64,000 bases of DNA from Mucilaginibacter rubeus (GTDB taxonomy: Bacteria; Bacteroidota; Bacteroidia; Sphingobacteriales; Sphingobacteriaceae). The DNA lies in assembly GCF_003286415.2 (NCBI RefSeq), contig NZ_CP043450.1:3162001-3226000 (forward strand). Direction: 5' to 3'. A model generated the notes under the pieces. That model made no database searches and had not been told where the DNA came from. It was given only the letters and a program-made list of their open reading frames with translations. Made by a program: the position numbers and the translations under genes. Of this stretch, positions 61,046 to 64,000 are shown piece by piece (the stretch's first letter is position 1; each line of letters opens with the position of its first letter).

Positions 61046-62281
61046 TTACAATAATGATGATATGATGAACGCTACTACCGATATGATAAGCCCGAACATA
61101 AAGATATTGTACGATGCCCTGAGCAACCTGTATTTTTTACCCAAAACAACACCCTGTGAGTAATTATCGCGGATAAGGCTACCGTAGAGGAATTCCCTGT
61201 CGTCCATCATTTTCTCCATACCATCGCTATAGTCATCGTACGACATACGGTAGAAATTACCGAAGAATAAGAGGTTCACTTTCTTATTTTCAATATCCTC
61301 TTTGGTAAATAATCCCGGCGGAATTGAAGGGCGGGTTGACAGGATAGAGAAAATCATAGTAGCCAAACTAACCGACAACAGCATGAAAGTAGGGATCAGC
61401 AGGTTAGAGTGCTCATCAAGTTTACGCAATACCAAACTGATTATAGCCGAAAGAATGATAGAATTAACTGTGATCATGATATGAGCCTTATTATCGGCCA
61501 TATCGCTTAAACGTTGATGATTACTTGAGCTAATCCTGAACATAGTTTCAATACCACGATCAGGCCTGTCGCTTTTGTGTTTTTTACCACCATGATCATC
61601 ATCATGATCCTTATCTTTTTCCTGCGTAATTATAGTACCGCTGCCGGTATCGGTAGTATGCAGATCGGGAGTTTCACGCACTTCAACATCGGCCTGTTTT
61701 TCTATCAGTTTTTGCAGGTTCTTTTGTTTTTGATCATTCAATAGCAAGCGGCAGTAATCGGTATAATATTCGTGGCCCTGCAAAAACTGGATGTTGTAAT
61801 TACGCCATTCATCTTTATCAATATCATGCTTTTTGATGGCTTCCATTTCTTTGCGCAACAACTTGTTCTTATCGCGGAAATCATCGGTACCCAAATGGAA
61901 CAAATCGGCATCGCAAATAATCTGCTGCAACAGATTGGCGGGGCTTTGCGGCATTTTTGTGGCTATGATACAACCTTCAACCTTGTCAATAACCGGTTGC
62001 TCAATTTTATGCTGTTTCAGAAAATGTGTGGCTATCCCTACGCTTTTTGCTTCATGGTCTTTTTTATCGGTAAAATACCCGGTATCATGAAACCAGGCAG
62101 ATGAGATCACCACAAAAAAATCCTCATCGCTTAACTGATAATGGTTAGCTATTTGGGTGGCCGCTGCAACAACATCTTTGGTATGTCTCAGGTTATGGTA
62201 AATTAAGTCGGAATCATGATGCACGTCAAAATAAGATATAACGTACTGCTTTACCTGTTCTAACAGCGGTTGAAATTTCAT
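61046..62281 (-). CDS. HD-domain phosphohydrolase fused to a Pycsar-effector-like membrane domain
   Basis: A 411-residue protein. The N-terminal HD domain (about 1-190) has H33 in YHNLRHTKDVV, H65-D66 in SSAWFHDTGYF and D124/D126 in IICDADLFHLG, the standard metal ligands of HD phosphohydrolases. A charged His/Asp/Lys-rich linker (about 205-242) follows. The C-terminal domain (about 243-411) matches the DUF5706/PycTM pattern: SDMADNKAHIMITVNSIILS leading into a transmembrane pair (about 268-286 and 295-314), then DDREFLYGSLIRDNYSQG and a third helix (about 391-410). PycTM domains are membrane effectors of cCMP/cUMP anti-phage systems, but no pyrimidine cyclase is adjacent. First gene of the ppk1 cluster. 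Confidence 0.88.
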   Translation of the reverse strand: MKFQPLLEQVKQYVISYFDVHHDSDLIYHNLRHTKDVVAAATQIANHYQLSDEDFFVVISSAWFHDTGYFTDKKDHEAKSVGIATHFLKQHKIEQPVIDKVEGCIIATKMPQSPANLLQQIICDADLFHLGTDDFRDKNKLLRKEMEAIKKHDIDKDEWRNYNIQFLQGHEYYTDYCRLLLNDQKQKNLQKLIEKQADVEVRETPDLHTTDTGSGTIITQEKDKDHDDDHGGKKHKSDRPDRGIETMFRISSSNHQRLSDMADNKAHIMITVNSIILSAIISLVLRKLDEHSNLLIPTFMLLSVSLATMIFSILSTRPSIPPGLFTKEDIENKKVNLLFFGNFYRMSYDDYSDGMEKMMDDREFLYGSLIRDNYSQGVVLGKKYRLLRASYNIFMFGLIISVVAFIISSLL

Positions 62282-62563
62282 CGTAGTTTTTTGTTGTTAA
62301 AAGTAAATCAAATTTATTTTAAAAATGCCTATTTGCAGCCACGCACCGGGGAGAAACATTAATTTATCGGGCATTGTTTATACAAAAGGCAAGAAAATGT
62401 ATGGTATTGCAATTGCAAACCATATGCCACACAAAAACACCATTGAATATCAACAACTTGAACAATAATATGCAAAATCATGTGGCGAAATATCGCTAAT
62501 GCCGATACTTTATTACGACGAAGTGAAACTCTCTTTTAAATAAACTTCCCTGATCAGTAGTAT

Positions 62564-64000
62564 TTACGACGCTGATTCTTCTACCACGCCCGGCCCCTCA
62601 TAGCTGTAGTTATATGGTGGATGAGGTACAATAAAGGTTTCATGCACACGCGACGACTTTTTAAAATACGGAATCCAAATTGCGGCCGTAACTATTGACC
62701 TCAAAAGCGGATTGAGTGCTGTTTCTGCAAGCTTAGTACTGATATTAGCTGCCAAAATATAATCGGCCAGGAAAAACACGAAGGCGAAAGCAAAATAACC
62801 GGTAATGCAGGCAGGCAATATGTCGCGCTTGTTTAACAGCAGCACCAGGCAAAAAACGGCATAAACCATTAGTGTAATGTTACCTATTGACTCCGCAACA
62901 AGTAAAATCCTAAAGTTAAGCTCATGCTTACTGCCATGATATATGTTCCAGATATGATTACTAAAATAGTCCTGACTAACCATATTGGAACCAGTGAGCA
63001 AAGCTGTACCCGCTAAGCCTAAGGCAATAAATATTAACCATCCCCCTATCGGCACAAAGGTTGATCCATAGGCGAATACAATTCCCGGAGTTTCCCTCTG
63101 ATAAAACCATACCCCAAGTACAATAAGCCCCACGGTTACTAAGAAAACCACCAAAACCAACGCGCTGTTGATTGTTGACGGTCTGGAGGTTCCTGGCGGG
63201 GTATAAGAAAAACTGTAACCTAAACTGGTGCTGTTAAGCTTTTTGATATCCGTCTTAAACTCGTCGAGTTTATTTACCGGCACATTATCCTTCAGGAATG
63301 CAAGGCCATAATTAAGTAACAGCGTATCCCCTTTAGCTGTAAAATTGGATGCATAGCTGTAGTAATCGCGGCTTATGGCATCATGATCTTCATTAACATT
63401 CCAGCCACCGGGTAAAACAACCTTGATGGTATAGTGGGCATCATACGGATATGTTAAAGCTACCGGTGTTTTAGTGCGACCTGTTATGGAAGGAAACTGG
63501 TTATAAATAAAATTGGCGAAAAGATCGGCAGTTAGTTTCCCGCTGGTTGAATCCTTTTTAAAGAAATCACCCACGTTATAGGTCTCGATGGTAATAAGCT
63601 TATTCGCTTTCAGATCGTCTGTTACAATGATAGAATCTTTGGTTTCGATCTTATTATAGATCTTGGAATAATAATCGAGATAGCTTTTTTCGGTTTCGGC
63701 CATACCTGAAGACTCCAGTTTACCACGCATATAATCAGCCTCATCGCCGGTATAAGTAGTTTTTACGGTAAACAACACTGGCGATTTCGCATCTTTTACT
63801 GTGTAAACATCCTCGCCAATAACCTTACCACCTTTTGACGGCGGAATGGTGGTCAGCGCGCTGCCTCCTTCTTTCAAAACCAATCCTTTACCGTAAAGCG
63901 GAAAATAAATATCTGTGCCTTCTCCACCCTGGTTATCCATTGTGGCATCAACCCAAACCTGTTTCCCGTTTACATTAGCGGTTACAACGGCATGGTTAAA
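62564..64000 (-). CDS. Transglutaminase-like membrane protein (5' end outside window)
   Basis: The frame continues to the window edge, so the N-terminus is missing; 479 codons are present here. Near the truncated start it reads FNHAVVTANVNGKQVWVDAT, the His and Asp of a transglutaminase-like catalytic triad (the Cys is upstream, out of view). A beta-rich segment follows. The last 190 residues hold several hydrophobic helices (STINSALVLVVFLVTVGLIV, then VPIGGWLIFIALGLAGTALL), similar to DUF2569-type membrane domains. This suggests a DUF3857/transglutaminase protein on the membrane. A 282-nt gap separates it from the HD-PycTM gene. Confidence 0.82.
   Translation of the reverse strand, partial: FNHAVVTANVNGKQVWVDATMDNQGGEGTDIYFPLYGKGLVLKEGGSALTTIPPSKGGKVIGEDVYTVKDAKSPVLFTVKTTYTGDEADYMRGKLESSGMAETEKSYLDYYSKIYNKIETKDSIIVTDDLKANKLITIETYNVGDFFKKDSTSGKLTADLFANFIYNQFPSITGRTKTPVALTYPYDAHYTIKVVLPGGWNVNEDHDAISRDYYSYASNFTAKGDTLLLNYGLAFLKDNVPVNKLDEFKTDIKKLNSTSLGYSFSYTPPGTSRPSTINSALVLVVFLVTVGLIVLGVWFYQRETPGIVFAYGSTFVPIGGWLIFIALGLAGTALLTGSNMVSQDYFSNHIWNIYHGSKHELNFRILLVAESIGNITLMVYAVFCLVLLLNKRDILPACITGYFAFAFVFFLADYILAANISTKLAETALNPLLRSIVTAAIWIPYFKKSSRVHETFIVPHPPYNYSYEGPGVVEESAS

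Noticed and set aside
61046..62281. A complete Pycsar anti-phage system
   Set aside because: Only an effector-like membrane domain is present. No pyrimidine cyclase (PycC) gene is adjacent, and the GAF protein lacks the full set of cyclase motifs.

Overview
The window is bacterial chromosome from a member of the Bacteroidota, most likely a Sphingobacteriaceae species close to Mucilaginibacter or Pedobacter. That placement is inference. It rests on many exact TAnnTTTG promoter -7 boxes close to start codons, weak ribosome binding sites, a FecI/FecR/TonB-receptor cassette, a FecR protein with a DUF4974-like tail, a 573-residue LysRS with a C-terminal extension, Omp85-type barrel proteins ending in -FRF, and many long intergenic hairpins. 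No rRNA, tRNA, CRISPR array, prophage or intact insertion sequence was seen.

Layout. 1-1246: 3'-truncated CPA1 Na+/H+ antiporter (minus). 1495-7854: small secreted protein, then a tripartite RND efflux operon (adaptor, pump, outer-membrane channel). 8239-11097: periplasmic M16 protease. 11370-19344: ECF sigma factor, FecR anti-sigma factor, STN-type TonB receptor, a four-repeat lipoprotein and a secreted DNA/RNA nuclease, read here as a candidate nucleic-acid scavenging locus. 19413-19604: repeat relic. 19651-24903: SMP-30-like protein, LysRS, small proteins, uracil-DNA glycosylase, Lrp regulator. 25034-27582: DtxR/MntR regulator overlapping an NRAMP-Usp fusion, with an operator and an apparently leaderless promoter. 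27609-48764: mostly housekeeping (smpB, pcm, E2 acyltransferase, cinA, lptD, amidase, MlaD-like protein, rnz, STAS protein, purC, phoH, SAM hydrolase family protein, ABC exporter, beta-CASP nuclease, serA, serC, rpe).

49214-62281 is the most unusual region. A minus-strand run reads HD-PycTM fusion, polyphosphate kinase 1, SdiA-regulated-like lipoprotein, a 1201-residue phosphoesterase/kinase-like/Omp85 protein, and a 785-residue GAF protein. Gaps are 36 nt, an overlap, 49 nt and 24 nt, so it looks like one operon. A shorter paralogue of the Omp85 protein, without the phosphoesterase, follows after a hairpin element. The conserved central domain of both Omp85 proteins has motifs resembling HipA/PI4K-II/FAM20-type kinases; I consider this the best candidate for an undescribed system. 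62564-64000: 5'-truncated transglutaminase-like membrane protein.

Longer gene-free stretches: 1247-1494 (nothing recognised beyond AT-rich upstream sequence), 7855-8238 (terminator and palindrome), 11964-12297 (nested palindrome), 19345-19650 (terminator and repeat relic), 48771-49213 (two hairpin elements plus a GC-rich stem-loop), 51800-52043 (hairpin element), 62282-62563 (nothing recognised).
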